NCBI RefSeq assembly: GCF_029952445.1
Contig: NZ_JAQPPK010000016.1
Location: forward strand, 59,574 to 123,573
Reading direction: 5' to 3'
DNA length: 64,000 bases
Origin: Paenarthrobacter nitroguajacolicus
Lineage (GTDB): Bacteria > Actinomycetota > Actinomycetes > Actinomycetales > Micrococcaceae
Shown here piece by piece: positions 19,012 through 26,807 of this stretch (position 1 is the stretch's first letter; the number at the start of each line of letters is the position of its first letter). Both the position numbers and the translations under genes were made by a program. The notes under the pieces were generated by a model, which saw only the letters and a list, made by a program, of their open reading frames with translations, was not told the origin of the DNA and searched no databases.

Positions 19012-20232
19012 TTAGTGGGCTACGGCTGCGGCGCCGTGTTCGTCAATCAGGGCACCGGTCTCGAAGCGTTCCAGTGCGAAGGGGGCGTTGAGCTTGTGCG
19101 GAGCGCCGGTGGCAATGGTGTGGGCGAACGTCAGGCCGGCTGCAGGGGTGCCCTTGAAGCCACCGGTTCCCCAACCACAGTTGACGAACATGTTCTCCAC
19201 GGGGGTGACGCCGACGATCGGAGAAGCATCCAGTGTGGTGTCCACGATGCCGCCCCAGGTGCGGAGCACGTGGGCCCGGGCGAAGATCGGGAAGAGCTCA
19301 ACGGCCGCTGCCATCTGCTCCTCGATCACGTGGAACGAACCGCGCTGGCCGTAGCCGTTGTAGGAGTCGACGCCGGCGCCCATCACCAGTTCGCCCTTGT
19401 GCGCCTGGGAGACGTACACGTGGACGTGGTTGGACATGACCACCGTGGGGTGGACGGGCTGGTGCAGTTCCGAGACCAGCGCCTGGAGCGGGTGCGACTG
19501 GATCGGCAAGCGGAAGCCAGCCATTTCGGCCAGCACGGAGCTGTGGCCGGCGGCGCAAAGGCCCACCTTCCCGGTGTTGAAGGTGCCTCGTGTGGTCTGG
19601 ACACCGGTGACCCGGTTGCCGTCCTTGATGAAGCCGGTGACTTCGCAGTTCTGGATGATGTCCACGCCGAGCTCGTCACACTTGCGGGCGAAGGCCCAGG
19701 CCACGTGGTCGTGCTTGGCGATGCCTGCACGCGGCTGGTAGGTGGCGCCCATGACCGGGTAGCGGATGTTGTCGCTGGTGTTCAGGATGGGGCAGAGTTC
19801 CTTGACTTGGTCCGGCTCCAGCCATTCTGCGTCGACGCCGTTGAGCCGGTTGGCACCTACGCGCCGCATGCTCTCGCGGACATCGCCCAGCGTGTGGGCC
19901 AGGTTCATGACGCCGCGCTGGCTGAAGAGGAAGTCGTACTCCAGTTCCTCCGGGAGGATCTCCCAGAGCTTGAGCGCGTGTTCGTAGATGGCCGCGCTCT
20001 CGTCCCAGAGGTAGTTGGAGCGGATGATGGTGGTGTTGCGGGCCATGTTGCCACCGGCCAGCCAACCCTTTTCCAAGATGGCGATGTTGGTCATGCCGTG
20101 GTTCTTCGCCAGGAAGTACGCGGTGGCCAGGCCATGCCCGCCGCCGCCCACAATCACGGCGTCATAGCTCTTCTTGGGTTCCGGGTTACGCCAGAGGAAG
20201 TCCGGGTGTTCGGGGAGGTGGTCAACACTCAC
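19012..20232 (-). CDS. soxB: Sarcosine oxidase beta subunit
   Basis: The 406-residue flavoprotein subunit of the DAO family. The FAD-binding motif is [20 protein letters not shown] (about residues 25-45), followed by [37 protein letters not shown] near the end is typical of the sarcosine oxidase beta chain. It carries the dimethylglycine/sarcosine oxidation site and the flavin that reacts with oxygen. The start overlaps the glyA stop by four bases (ATGA), so the two genes are co-translated. Confidence 0.96.
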   Translation of the reverse strand: MSVDHLPEHPDFLWRNPEPKKSYDAVIVGGGGHGLATAYFLAKNHGMTNIAILEKGWLAGGNMARNTTIIRSNYLWDESAAIYEHALKLWEILPEELEYDFLFSQRGVMNLAHTLGDVRESMRRVGANRLNGVDAEWLEPDQVKELCPILNTSDNIRYPVMGATYQPRAGIAKHDHVAWAFARKCDELGVDIIQNCEVTGFIKDGNRVTGVQTTRGTFNTGKVGLCAAGHSSVLAEMAGFRLPIQSHPLQALVSELHQPVHPTVVMSNHVHVYVSQAHKGELVMGAGVDSYNGYGQRGSFHVIEEQMAAAVELFPIFARAHVLRTWGGIVDTTLDASPIVGVTPVENMFVNCGWGTGGFKGTPAAGLTFAHTIATGAPHKLNAPFALERFETGALIDEHGAAAVAH

Positions 20233-21572
20233 TGGGCTGCTCCAATCAGTTCTGCTTCGGTTTCGGCGCCATTGCCTTTGTTGGAAAGGTGGGGGTAAAG
20301 CGGCAGTTTGTCCGCCAGTGCGGTCACGCGGTTGCGGAGTTCGACGGCGGTCGCGTCGTCCAAGGTGCCTGTCGCCGCTGCGGCGATCAACGCCGTCGCA
20401 ATAATGTCTGAGACCTCCGTGAACTCTTCGGCTCCGAAGCCGCGGGCGGCGAGTGCGGGGGTGCCGATGCGGAGTCCGGACGAGACCATTGGCGGGCGGG
20501 GGTCGAACGGAACGGCGTTGCGGTTGACCGTGATGCCGATGTGGTGGAGGGTGTCCTCTGCCTGCTGGCCGTTCAGTTCGGAGTTGCGGAGGTCGGCGAG
20601 GACCAGGTGAACGTCGGTTCCGCCACTGACCACGGAGATGCCGGCTGCAGCTACGTCGTCCTGAAGGAGTCGCTGGGCCAGGATCTTGGAGCCTTCCAGC
20701 ACCCGGGCCTGTCGCTCCTGGAATTCGGGCTCCGCTGCCATCTTGAAGGCCACGGCCTTGGCGGCAATCACGTGCTCCAGCGGACCGCCCTGCTGGCCCG
20801 GGAAGACTGCCGAGTTGACCTTCTTGGCGATGTCGGCGTCGTTGGTGAGGATGACGCCGCCGCGGGGGCCGCCGAGGGTCTTGTGCGTGGTGCTGGTGAC
20901 GATGTGGGCGTGCGGCAACGGGCTGGGGTGCAGGCCGGCGGCGACCAGGCCGGCGAAATGGGCCATGTCCACCATGAGGTAGGCGCCCACCAGGTCCGCG
21001 ATGCGCCGGAACTCGGCGAAGTCCACGTGGCGGGAGTAAGCGGACCAGCCCGCAACAATCAGCTGGGGCTTGTTCTCGAGGGCCAGGCGCTCGACCTCGG
21101 CCATGTCGATGGTGTGGGTGTCCTCGCGGACGCCGTAGGGGACAACCTTGTAAAGCTTGCCGGAGAAGTTGATGCGCATGCCGTGGGTCAGGTGTCCGCC
21201 GTGGGCGAGGTTGAGGCCCATGATGGTGTCGCCTGCATTGATCAGGGCGTGCATGGCCGAAGCGTTTGCCTGTGCGCCCGAGTGCGGCTGCACGTTGGCG
21301 AATTCAGCGCCAAAGAGGGACTTGAGACGGTCTATGGCGAGCTGTTCGATCACATCGACGTGTTCGCAGCCGCCGTAGTAGCGCTTGCCGGGGTAGCCTT
21401 CGGCGTACTTGTTGGTCAGCACCGAGCCCTGGGCTTCCATCACGGCCGTGGGCGCGAAGTTTTCAGAGGCGATCATTTCCAACGTGGATTGCTGGCGGAT
21501 GAGTTCCTGGGCGATCGCCTGATCAACCTCCGGGTCCGCCTGTGCGAGCGGGCGGATCAGCGGTTCAACCAT
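20229..21572 (-). CDS. glyA: Serine hydroxymethyltransferase
   Basis: A PLP enzyme interconverting glycine plus methylene-THF with serine plus THF. The 447-residue protein has [34 protein letters not shown], and the PLP lysine in [14 protein letters not shown] near residue 226. It is the first gene of the operon, preceded by AAGGAGAAC ahead of the ATG. As part of the catabolic operon it takes both products of the sarcosine oxidase reaction. A second, housekeeping glyA is expected elsewhere in the genome, but that cannot be checked here. Confidence 0.96.
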   Translation of the reverse strand: MVEPLIRPLAQADPEVDQAIAQELIRQQSTLEMIASENFAPTAVMEAQGSVLTNKYAEGYPGKRYYGGCEHVDVIEQLAIDRLKSLFGAEFANVQPHSGAQANASAMHALINAGDTIMGLNLAHGGHLTHGMRINFSGKLYKVVPYGVREDTHTIDMAEVERLALENKPQLIVAGWSAYSRHVDFAEFRRIADLVGAYLMVDMAHFAGLVAAGLHPSPLPHAHIVTSTTHKTLGGPRGGVILTNDADIAKKVNSAVFPGQQGGPLEHVIAAKAVAFKMAAEPEFQERQARVLEGSKILAQRLLQDDVAAAGISVVSGGTDVHLVLADLRNSELNGQQAEDTLHHIGITVNRNAVPFDPRPPMVSSGLRIGTPALAARGFGAEEFTEVSDIIATALIAAAATGTLDDATAVELRNRVTALADKLPLYPHLSNKGNGAETEAELIGAAQ

Positions 21573-21629
21573 GGTGTTCTCCTTAGAGGATTGTCTAGTG
21601 GCCGACTGTTAGGCAACTGATATATTAGA

Positions 21630-21643
21630 ACTATTGCCATAGT
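21630..21643. promoter_or_regulatory. Candidate GntR operator between glyA and gntR
   Basis: The sequence ACTAT-TGCC-ATAGT is a perfect 5-bp inverted repeat in an AT-rich patch (TGATATATTAG just before it). It lies midway between the divergent starts at 21572 and 21724. FCD-type GntR repressors bind short palindromes in such gaps. Assignment by position only. Confidence 0.45.
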
Positions 21644-21723
21644 ATGTTGAAGATCACATGGTCGTCAACAGCTCTGCGGCAACTCGTCCACCAGACTGGG
21701 ATTGCGACAACGGGGAGAGAGTC

Positions 21724-22395
21724 ATGAGCACAGCACTGGAAGCCTTGGAATCAGCTCCACAGGGGACGTCCCTCGCGGAGAACGCCTATCTGCTGCTCCG
21801 CGACAGGCTGATCATGCTTGACATCAAGCCTGGTGATCCCATCAATGACGGCCAGATCGCTGCCGAGCTTGGCATTGGACGAACTCCCGTCCGCGAAGCC
21901 ATCAAGCGCCTGGAGAGCGACCACCTGGTGGTTTCCTACCCCCGCCGCGGCACCTTCGCCACTGGCGTGGACATCACCCAACTCGCTGAAGTATCCGAAA
22001 TCCGCGAACTCCTGGAACCCCTGGCATCGCGCAAGGCTGCCCGCATGGCAAGTACCGCGATGCGTTCAGAGCTTCGCGCGGTTGCTGCTGCCATTCGCGA
22101 CCTAGAGGGCCAGGATGCGTCATCCGCGGAACTCATGCGGTACGACATCCAGGTCCACCGGCTCATCTACAAGGCCTCGGCCAACGCGCACCTGGAAGAC
22201 GTGCTCATCCGGTACGACAACCTCGCAACCCGCATCTGGTGCCACATGCTCGAAAAGATGCCCTCCGTGTCCGGCCACATCTCCGAACACGCCGACCTCC
22301 TCACGGCCATAGCCGACGGCGACGAAGGGCTGGCCGCGGAGCTCGCATTGAACCACGTGGTCAGCTTCGAAGAGACGATCCGCAAGGTCCTCTGA
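21724..22395 (+). CDS. GntR family (FCD) regulator of the sarcosine operon
   Basis: A 223-residue regulator. The N-terminal winged helix (AENAYLLLRDRLIMLDIKPG, then IAAELGIGRTPVREAIKRLE, about residues 18-70) is followed by an FCD ligand domain (VSEIRELLEPLASRKAA, then RYDIQVHRLIYKAS and HISEHADLLTAI, whose Asp/His residues usually bind a metal). The ATG at 21724 follows GGGGAGAGAG; an in-frame upstream start lacks such a site. It diverges from glyA-soxBDAG-sdaA-purU and probably represses it in the absence of a C1 or amino-acid inducer. Confidence 0.9.
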   Translation: MSTALEALESAPQGTSLAENAYLLLRDRLIMLDIKPGDPINDGQIAAELGIGRTPVREAIKRLESDHLVVSYPRRGTFATGVDITQLAEVSEIRELLEPLASRKAARMASTAMRSELRAVAAAIRDLEGQDASSAELMRYDIQVHRLIYKASANAHLEDVLIRYDNLATRIWCHMLEKMPSVSGHISEHADLLTAIADGDEGLAAELALNHVVSFEETIRKVL

Positions 22396-22683
22396 CCCTC
22401 TCTCGCGTAACGGCCCGTTCGGCTGGACCCTCTCTCGCGTAACTGCCTTTTGGGCTGGTCCCTCTCTCGCGTAACCGCCCGTTCGACTGGTCCCTCTTTC
22501 ACGTAATCGCCCGTTGGGCTGGTCTCTCTCTCGCGTAACCGCCCGTTCGGCCGAGCCATCTCTCGCGTAACCGCCCGTTGGGCTGGTCCCTCTCTCGCTT
22601 AACCGCCCGTTGGGTTGGTCCCTCTTTCACGTAAGCGCCCGTTGGGTTGGTCCCTCTCTCGCGTAACCGCCCGTTGGGCCGAG
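22396..22683. repeat. Tandem array of nine 32-bp units
   Basis: The array begins on the first base after the gntR stop codon. Nine uninterrupted units, each exactly 32 bp, start at 22396, 22428, 22460, 22492, 22524, 22556, 22588, 22620 and 22652. A tenth degenerates after 9 bases. The consensus starts CCCTCTCTCGCGTAAC and contains CGCCCGTTGGGC. Units 4-6 share variants with units 8-10 (TTTCACGTAA, terminal GAG, then CCATCTCTC), which shows a 4-unit, 128-bp higher-order duplication. There are no spacers, so it is not CRISPR. No reading frame is conserved across units. Confidence 0.92.
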
Positions 22684-22771
22684 CCATCTCTCATCTGGCC
22701 GATCGGCCAGCCGGCGTTAAGCCCGACGTCGGAACTCGCCCGGGTGCCGACGGTGACCGCGGCCAGCCTGG

Positions 22772-22881
22772 TGGAAGAGGGTGGGGAAGGGGGTGGGATG
22801 TGGAAGAGGGTTGGGGGGAGGGGGGTGGGATGTGGAAGAGGGTTGGCGGGAAGGGGGTGGGATGTGATGGAGGGTTGGGTG
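22772..22881 (+). repeat. G-rich tandem repeat (about 32-bp period) with G-quadruplex motifs
   Basis: Four units begin with TGGAAGAGGG or TGATGGAGGG at 22772, 22801, 22833 and 22865 (intervals 29, 32 and 32). GTGGGATG recurs at 22793, 22825 and 22857. Each of the first three units holds four G-runs of at least three, for example GGGTGGGGAAGGGGGTGGG at 22779-22797, the standard pattern for an intramolecular G-quadruplex. It is on the sense strand of the transporter gene but upstream of the promoter proposed at 22990-23018. Bases 22684-22771 and 22882-22989 show nothing else I can name. Confidence 0.85.
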
Positions 22882-22989
22882 TGGGATTTGGCGTTTGTTG
22901 CAACTCGAAATCGCTGGCTGCAACCGATCGGTTTCACGGCCCGTCGAAGTCTTGCGCCGGAAAATCCAAATCAAACAATCAGAAACCCC

Positions 22990-23018
22990 TTGACCGTGAT
23001 CCATCGCACACATACTCT
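22990..23018 (+). promoter_or_regulatory. Putative promoter of transporter-creatinase operon
   Basis: A -35 box TTGACC (22990-22995) is separated by 17 bases from a -10 box TACTCT (23013-23018). It lies 50 bases before the transporter start codon. Confidence 0.5.
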
Positions 23019-23029
23019 GGTGCAACAGC

Positions 23030-23046
23030 GTTGCGTTGAATGCAAC
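23030..23046. promoter_or_regulatory. Candidate IclR-type operator
   Basis: GTTGC-GTTGAAT-GCAAC is an inverted repeat just downstream of the predicted transcription start. This is the form and place expected for repression by the IclR regulator encoded at 25810-26625. Confidence 0.4.
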
Positions 23047-23067
23047 CCCAAAGATTTTGGTGGACAC

Positions 23068-24438
23068 ATGAGCAATGAATCCTCTGTGGCAGCCGAGCAA
23101 GGCACTCCAGCCGCCTCTGGCTCCAACCCCACAACCAACCCCACAACCAGCAGCACGAACACGGTCAGCAAGGACACTCGACGGCGAGTGGTCACTGCGA
23201 GCTTTATCGGCAACTTCGTGGAATGGTTCGACTACGCCGTTTACGGCTACCTTGCCGGCATCATCTCGTCGGTGTTCTTCCCGGAATCCGACCGGCAGAC
23301 CGCGCTCCTGGCGACCTTCGGTGTCTTCGCCATCAGCTTCTTCGTGAGGCCACTGGGTGGTTTCATCTGGGGCCACATCGGCGACAGGCTCGGCCGCAAG
23401 CAAGCCCTCAGCCTCTCGATCGTTCTGATGTCGGTTGCCACTTTCTGCATCGCCCTGATCCCGGGTTACGCAACCATCGGCGTGATGGCGCCGATCCTGC
23501 TCCTCCTTGTCAGGGTGGTCCAGGGCTTCTCCGCAGCGGGCGAATACGCTGGGGCTTCTGCCTTCCTGGTGGAGTACGCGCCGGCGAATCGACGCGGACT
23601 CTATGCCGCCGTCGTGCCTGCAAGTACCGCAGCGGGACTGCTGCTCGGCTCCTTGCTTGCCGCCTTGCTGAGTTCCGTATTGACCCCGGAGCAGCTGAAC
23701 GATTGGGGTTGGCGCCTGCCGTTCCTTTTGGCCGCGCCGATGGGCCTGATTGGCCGGTACATACGGACAAAGCTGGAGGACACTCCGGCATTCCGGGAGC
23801 TGGCCGGGAAGGACCATGCCGTCAAGGCGCCGGCGTTCGCAATGTTCCGGACGTACCGAAAGCAGTTGATCATCGCAACAGGTGCCGTATTGCTGAATGC
23901 CGTGGGCTTCTACGTCATCCTCAGTTACATGCCGACGTACCTGTCGGAGGAACTGGGCTTCGGGGCCGCGGAGTCATTCCTGGCAACCACCATCGCCCTG
24001 GCCAGCTACATCGGCTTCATCTTCCTGACAGGTATCGCTTCTGACAAGTTTGGCCGCAAGCGGATGCTCCTCACGGCGTCGGTCCTGTTCGTGCTGCTGA
24101 CCGTTCCGGCCTTCATGTTGTTGGACACCGGCAACTTCCTGGTGATCGTGCTGGTTCAGATCCTGTTGGGCGGAATGCTCACCCTGAACGACGGCACCCT
24201 GCCCAGTTTCCTCGCGGAACTGTTCCCCACGAAGGTCCGCTACACGGGCTTCGCCGTCAGCTTCAACCTGTCCAACGCCCTGTTTGGCGGCACAGCCCCC
24301 TTCATGGCGACCCTCCTGATCGGCATGACGCATAACCAGCTGGCACCCGGCTGGTACCTCGTAGCCGCCTCCCTTGTTTCCCTCATCGCAGTCCTTTTCG
24401 CAGCAGAAACGTCAAAGAAGCCGCTGCAGCAGAACTAG
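23068..24438 (+). CDS. MHS family MFS transporter, probable creatine/sarcosine uptake
   Basis: A 456-residue membrane protein with about 12 helices. MHS-family motifs are NFVEWFDYAVYGYLAG, FFVRPLGGFIWGHIGDRLGRK (about residues 90-110), RVVQGFSAAGEYAGA, and GIASDKFGRKRML in the second half. Relatives carry betaine, proline, shikimate and other small acids. It lies 28 bases before the creatinase gene in the same direction, so uptake of creatine or a related N-methyl compound is the natural inference. The ATG at 23068 is used; the frame is open back to 22615, but that part is the tandem-repeat region and not coding. The N-terminal 30 residues are Thr/Asn/Ser-rich. Confidence 0.9.
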   Translation: MSNESSVAAEQGTPAASGSNPTTNPTTSSTNTVSKDTRRRVVTASFIGNFVEWFDYAVYGYLAGIISSVFFPESDRQTALLATFGVFAISFFVRPLGGFIWGHIGDRLGRKQALSLSIVLMSVATFCIALIPGYATIGVMAPILLLLVRVVQGFSAAGEYAGASAFLVEYAPANRRGLYAAVVPASTAAGLLLGSLLAALLSSVLTPEQLNDWGWRLPFLLAAPMGLIGRYIRTKLEDTPAFRELAGKDHAVKAPAFAMFRTYRKQLIIATGAVLLNAVGFYVILSYMPTYLSEELGFGAAESFLATTIALASYIGFIFLTGIASDKFGRKRMLLTASVLFVLLTVPAFMLLDTGNFLVIVLVQILLGGMLTLNDGTLPSFLAELFPTKVRYTGFAVSFNLSNALFGGTAPFMATLLIGMTHNQLAPGWYLVAASLVSLIAVLFAAETSKKPLQQN

Positions 24439-24466
24439 AACAACCAACCCATTGAAAGGAACCACC

Positions 24467-25723
24467 ATGACCATCACCCAGAACGAGTCCGTCAACGACG
24501 TCGCCAAGCTCGAGCGCACCAAGGTGCTCAACAACGGCGAAAAGGTATCGCTGACCTTCTCGGATGCAGAGTTCGAACGCCGCCTCGGCGGCCTCCGGCA
24601 GATCATGGCCGAGAAAGACCTCGACGCCGTCATCCTCACCAGCTACCACTCCATCAAGTACTACTCCGATTTCCTCTTCACCTACTTCGGACGCTCCTAC
24701 GGCATGGTGGTCACCAAGGATGACACGGTCACCATTACGGCAAACATCGACGCCGGCATGCCTTGGCGCCGCAGCTACGGCGACAACTTGGTGTACACGG
24801 ACTGGCGCCGGGACAACTACATCCACGCGATCCAGGAAGTCCTGCGCACCCGTGGCATCAACCCGCGCCGCATCGGCGTCGAAGACGACTCGCTTCCGTT
24901 GGACAACCGGAACAAGATCCAAGCAGCCTTCTCCGGAGCAACGCTGGTGGACGTTGCCCAAGCCGCCATGCGCCAGCGCATGATCAAGTCCGACGAGGAG
25001 ATCGCGGTCATCAAGCACGGTGCCCGCATTGGCGACCTTGGCGGCGAGGCCATCCGCAACGCGATCACCGCAGGCATCACCGAGTACGAGGTTGCCCTGA
25101 TCGGTACAGAGGCCATGGTCCACGAAATCGCCCGCACGTTCCCGGACTCCGAAATCCGCGACACCTGGGTGTGGTTCCAATCCGGTATCAACACCGACGG
25201 CGCCCACAACTGGGCCACCACCCGGAAGATCCAGGAACACGACATCCTGTCACTGAACTGCTTCCCGATGACCAGCGGCTACTACACGGCCTTGGAGCGC
25301 ACCCTGTTCTACGGCGAACCGGACGCCCGTTCGCTGGAACTCTGGAACATTAACGTGGAGGTCCACAAGCGCGGCCTGGAACTCATCAAGCCCGGAGCTG
25401 TCTGCAAGGACATCGCCGCCGAGCTCAACGAGATCTACATCAGCCACGGACTGCTGGCCAACCGCACCTTCGGCTATGGCCACTCGTTCGGTGTGCTCAG
25501 CCACTACTACGGACGTGAAGCCGGACTGGAACTGCGCGAGGACATCGATACCGTCCTGGAGCCCGGCATGGTGGTCTCGATGGAGCCCATGATCACTGTG
25601 TTGGACGGCCAGCCCGGCGCCGGTGGATACCGCGAGCACGACATCCTGGTGGTAGGCGAGGGCGGCGCTGAGAACATCACCAAGTTCCCGTTCGGCCCCG
25701 AGTACAACATCATCGGAGCCTAG
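24467..25723 (+). CDS. Creatinase (creatine amidinohydrolase)
   Basis: Hydrolyses creatine to sarcosine and urea. The 418-residue protein has the pita-bread M24 fold and reads very close to known creatinases: FTYFGRSYGMVV, RRSYGDNLVYTDWRRDNY, WFQSGINTDGAHNW near residue 245, DILSLNCFPMTSGYYTALER, and YGHSFGVLSHYYGREAGL near residue 340. The metal ligands of M24 aminopeptidases are replaced as in creatinase. AAAGGA precedes the ATG by six bases. Its product feeds the sarcosine oxidase operon 4 kb away. A general M24 peptidase is less likely given the extended match. Confidence 0.92.
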   Translation: MTITQNESVNDVAKLERTKVLNNGEKVSLTFSDAEFERRLGGLRQIMAEKDLDAVILTSYHSIKYYSDFLFTYFGRSYGMVVTKDDTVTITANIDAGMPWRRSYGDNLVYTDWRRDNYIHAIQEVLRTRGINPRRIGVEDDSLPLDNRNKIQAAFSGATLVDVAQAAMRQRMIKSDEEIAVIKHGARIGDLGGEAIRNAITAGITEYEVALIGTEAMVHEIARTFPDSEIRDTWVWFQSGINTDGAHNWATTRKIQEHDILSLNCFPMTSGYYTALERTLFYGEPDARSLELWNINVEVHKRGLELIKPGAVCKDIAAELNEIYISHGLLANRTFGYGHSFGVLSHYYGREAGLELREDIDTVLEPGMVVSMEPMITVLDGQPGAGGYREHDILVVGEGGAENITKFPFGPEYNIIGA

Positions 25724-25809
25724 GTGGTGCGGCTGGTGGGTGCAGTGCACGGCGCCCACCGGCCTCGTGCCGTCCCTGCTCCCCGTCCTCGGCGAAATAT
25801 AGTGAACCC

Positions 25810-26625
25810 ATGACTCCCTCGGAATCCAGCGCGACTCCTGATACCAGCAACAGCAACGGCGACAGCAAGAGCACCTCTGTCATCGTCAACGCCATCGCCG
25901 TACTGCGAAGCTTCTCCGCGGAGGAACCCCTCCTGGGAGTCACTGAAATCGCTGGCCGGATCGGCCTGCACAAGAGCTCCATATCCCGGATTTTGGCCAC
26001 TTTGGAGCAAGAGGGCCTGGTGGAGCGCGACGTCGATTCGCGCAGGTTCCGCTTGGGGCTGGGAATGATCGCCATGGCTGGCCCCCTCCTGGCGGAGCTC
26101 GAGGAGCGGCGCGTCGCCTACCCCGTTTTGCGGGAGCTGACCGAACGCACAGGTGAGACCAGCGCCCTCATGGTGTGGAACGGCGTCGAATCCATGTGTG
26201 TGGAGCAGATCCCCAGCCGTCACCAAGTGAAACACCTCGCGCCGCTGGGGGCCCGGTACAACGAGGCTTTGAGCTCATCTGTGCAGGTGTTCCTGGCCGA
26301 CGAAGACCAGGACCGGGTGCGTACCCTGCTCCGCAGTGGTTCCATCACTCTTCCGGGCCTGGACGAAGACGCCATCGAAGCCTACCTGGAGCGCCTGAAG
26401 GAAACCGCGGCTCGCGGATGGGCTATCAACTTCGGCGAGACGTCCATTGAAGAAGTGGGCGTCGCTTCGCCGGTTTACGACCATCGTGGGGACATCGTGG
26501 CATCTGTGTTGATCCCCGCCCCGAAGTTCCGCGTCTCGCAGGACACCCTGACAAGCCTCGGCGAAGCCTGCGCCGCGGCAGCCGCCAAAGTCACCACGCG
26601 CTTGGGCGGACGCGCCCCGCGTTAG
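25810..26625 (+). CDS. IclR family transcriptional regulator
   Basis: A 271-residue protein. The winged helix spans about residues 28-90 (IVNAIAVLRSFSAEEPLLGVTEIAGRIGL and HKSSISRILATLEQEGLVER). An IclR effector domain follows (GETSALMVWNGVESMCVEQIPS, later RGWAINFGETSIEEVGVASPV). The gene is 86 bases downstream of creatinase in the same direction and is its likely regulator. No convincing ribosome site precedes the ATG at 25810. The effector may be creatine or sarcosine; that is inference. Confidence 0.9.
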   Translation: MTPSESSATPDTSNSNGDSKSTSVIVNAIAVLRSFSAEEPLLGVTEIAGRIGLHKSSISRILATLEQEGLVERDVDSRRFRLGLGMIAMAGPLLAELEERRVAYPVLRELTERTGETSALMVWNGVESMCVEQIPSRHQVKHLAPLGARYNEALSSSVQVFLADEDQDRVRTLLRSGSITLPGLDEDAIEAYLERLKETAARGWAINFGETSIEEVGVASPVYDHRGDIVASVLIPAPKFRVSQDTLTSLGEACAAAAAKVTTRLGGRAPR

Positions 26626-26642
26626 GCGCCCATCCGCCGTCG

Positions 26643-26660
26643 ACTTGGCAAATGCCAAGT
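26643..26660. repeat. Short palindrome ACTTGGC-AAAT-GCCAAGT
   Basis: A perfect 7-bp inverted repeat with a 4-base loop, 17 bases after the iclR stop and upstream of the GH28 promoter. An outer GCCCA/TGGGC pair (26628-26632 with 26660-26664) may extend it. TTGGCAAATG recurs in the element at 28873-28926. It may act as terminator, operator or repeat relic. Confidence 0.5.
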
Positions 26661-26678
26661 GGGCAGGAACCAGAATGC

Positions 26679-26707
26679 TTGACCATACGCCCGATCCTTC
26701 TTAGGGT
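26679..26707 (+). promoter_or_regulatory. Putative promoter of GH28 gene
   Basis: TTGACC (26679-26684), a 17-base spacer, then TAGGGT (26702-26707). The palindromic operator begins seven bases further on. Confidence 0.5.
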
Positions 26708-26713
26708 GTTCTG

Positions 26714-26727
26714 AGAAAACGTTTTCT
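26714..26727. promoter_or_regulatory. LacI-type operator AGAAAACGTTTTCT
   Basis: A perfect 14-bp palindrome centred on CG at the predicted transcription start of the GH28 gene. The AAAACGTTTT core is typical of LacI/GalR-family operators that control carbohydrate genes in actinobacteria. No LacI gene lies in the window, so the regulator would act from elsewhere. Confidence 0.65.
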
Positions 26728-26807
26728 TCACTATCTCGAACACCCACAGGAGAGCCTTGAGCCTCCGAGGACTGGGGCACGCCGTTGTGCCTCGGGAAGG
26801 ATCATCC

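Noticed and set aside
22396..22683. CRISPR array
   Set aside because: The 32-bp units follow each other with no spacers, vary between copies, and no cas gene is present.
22396..22760. Small proteins with R-E-R-x-x-P-N-G-R-L repeats
   Set aside because: The frames arise from the 32-bp tandem repeat, shift register each unit, and lack ribosome sites.
22615..23067. N-terminal extension of the MHS transporter
   Set aside because: The extension translates the tandem repeats and the promoter; the ATG at 23068 fits the family.
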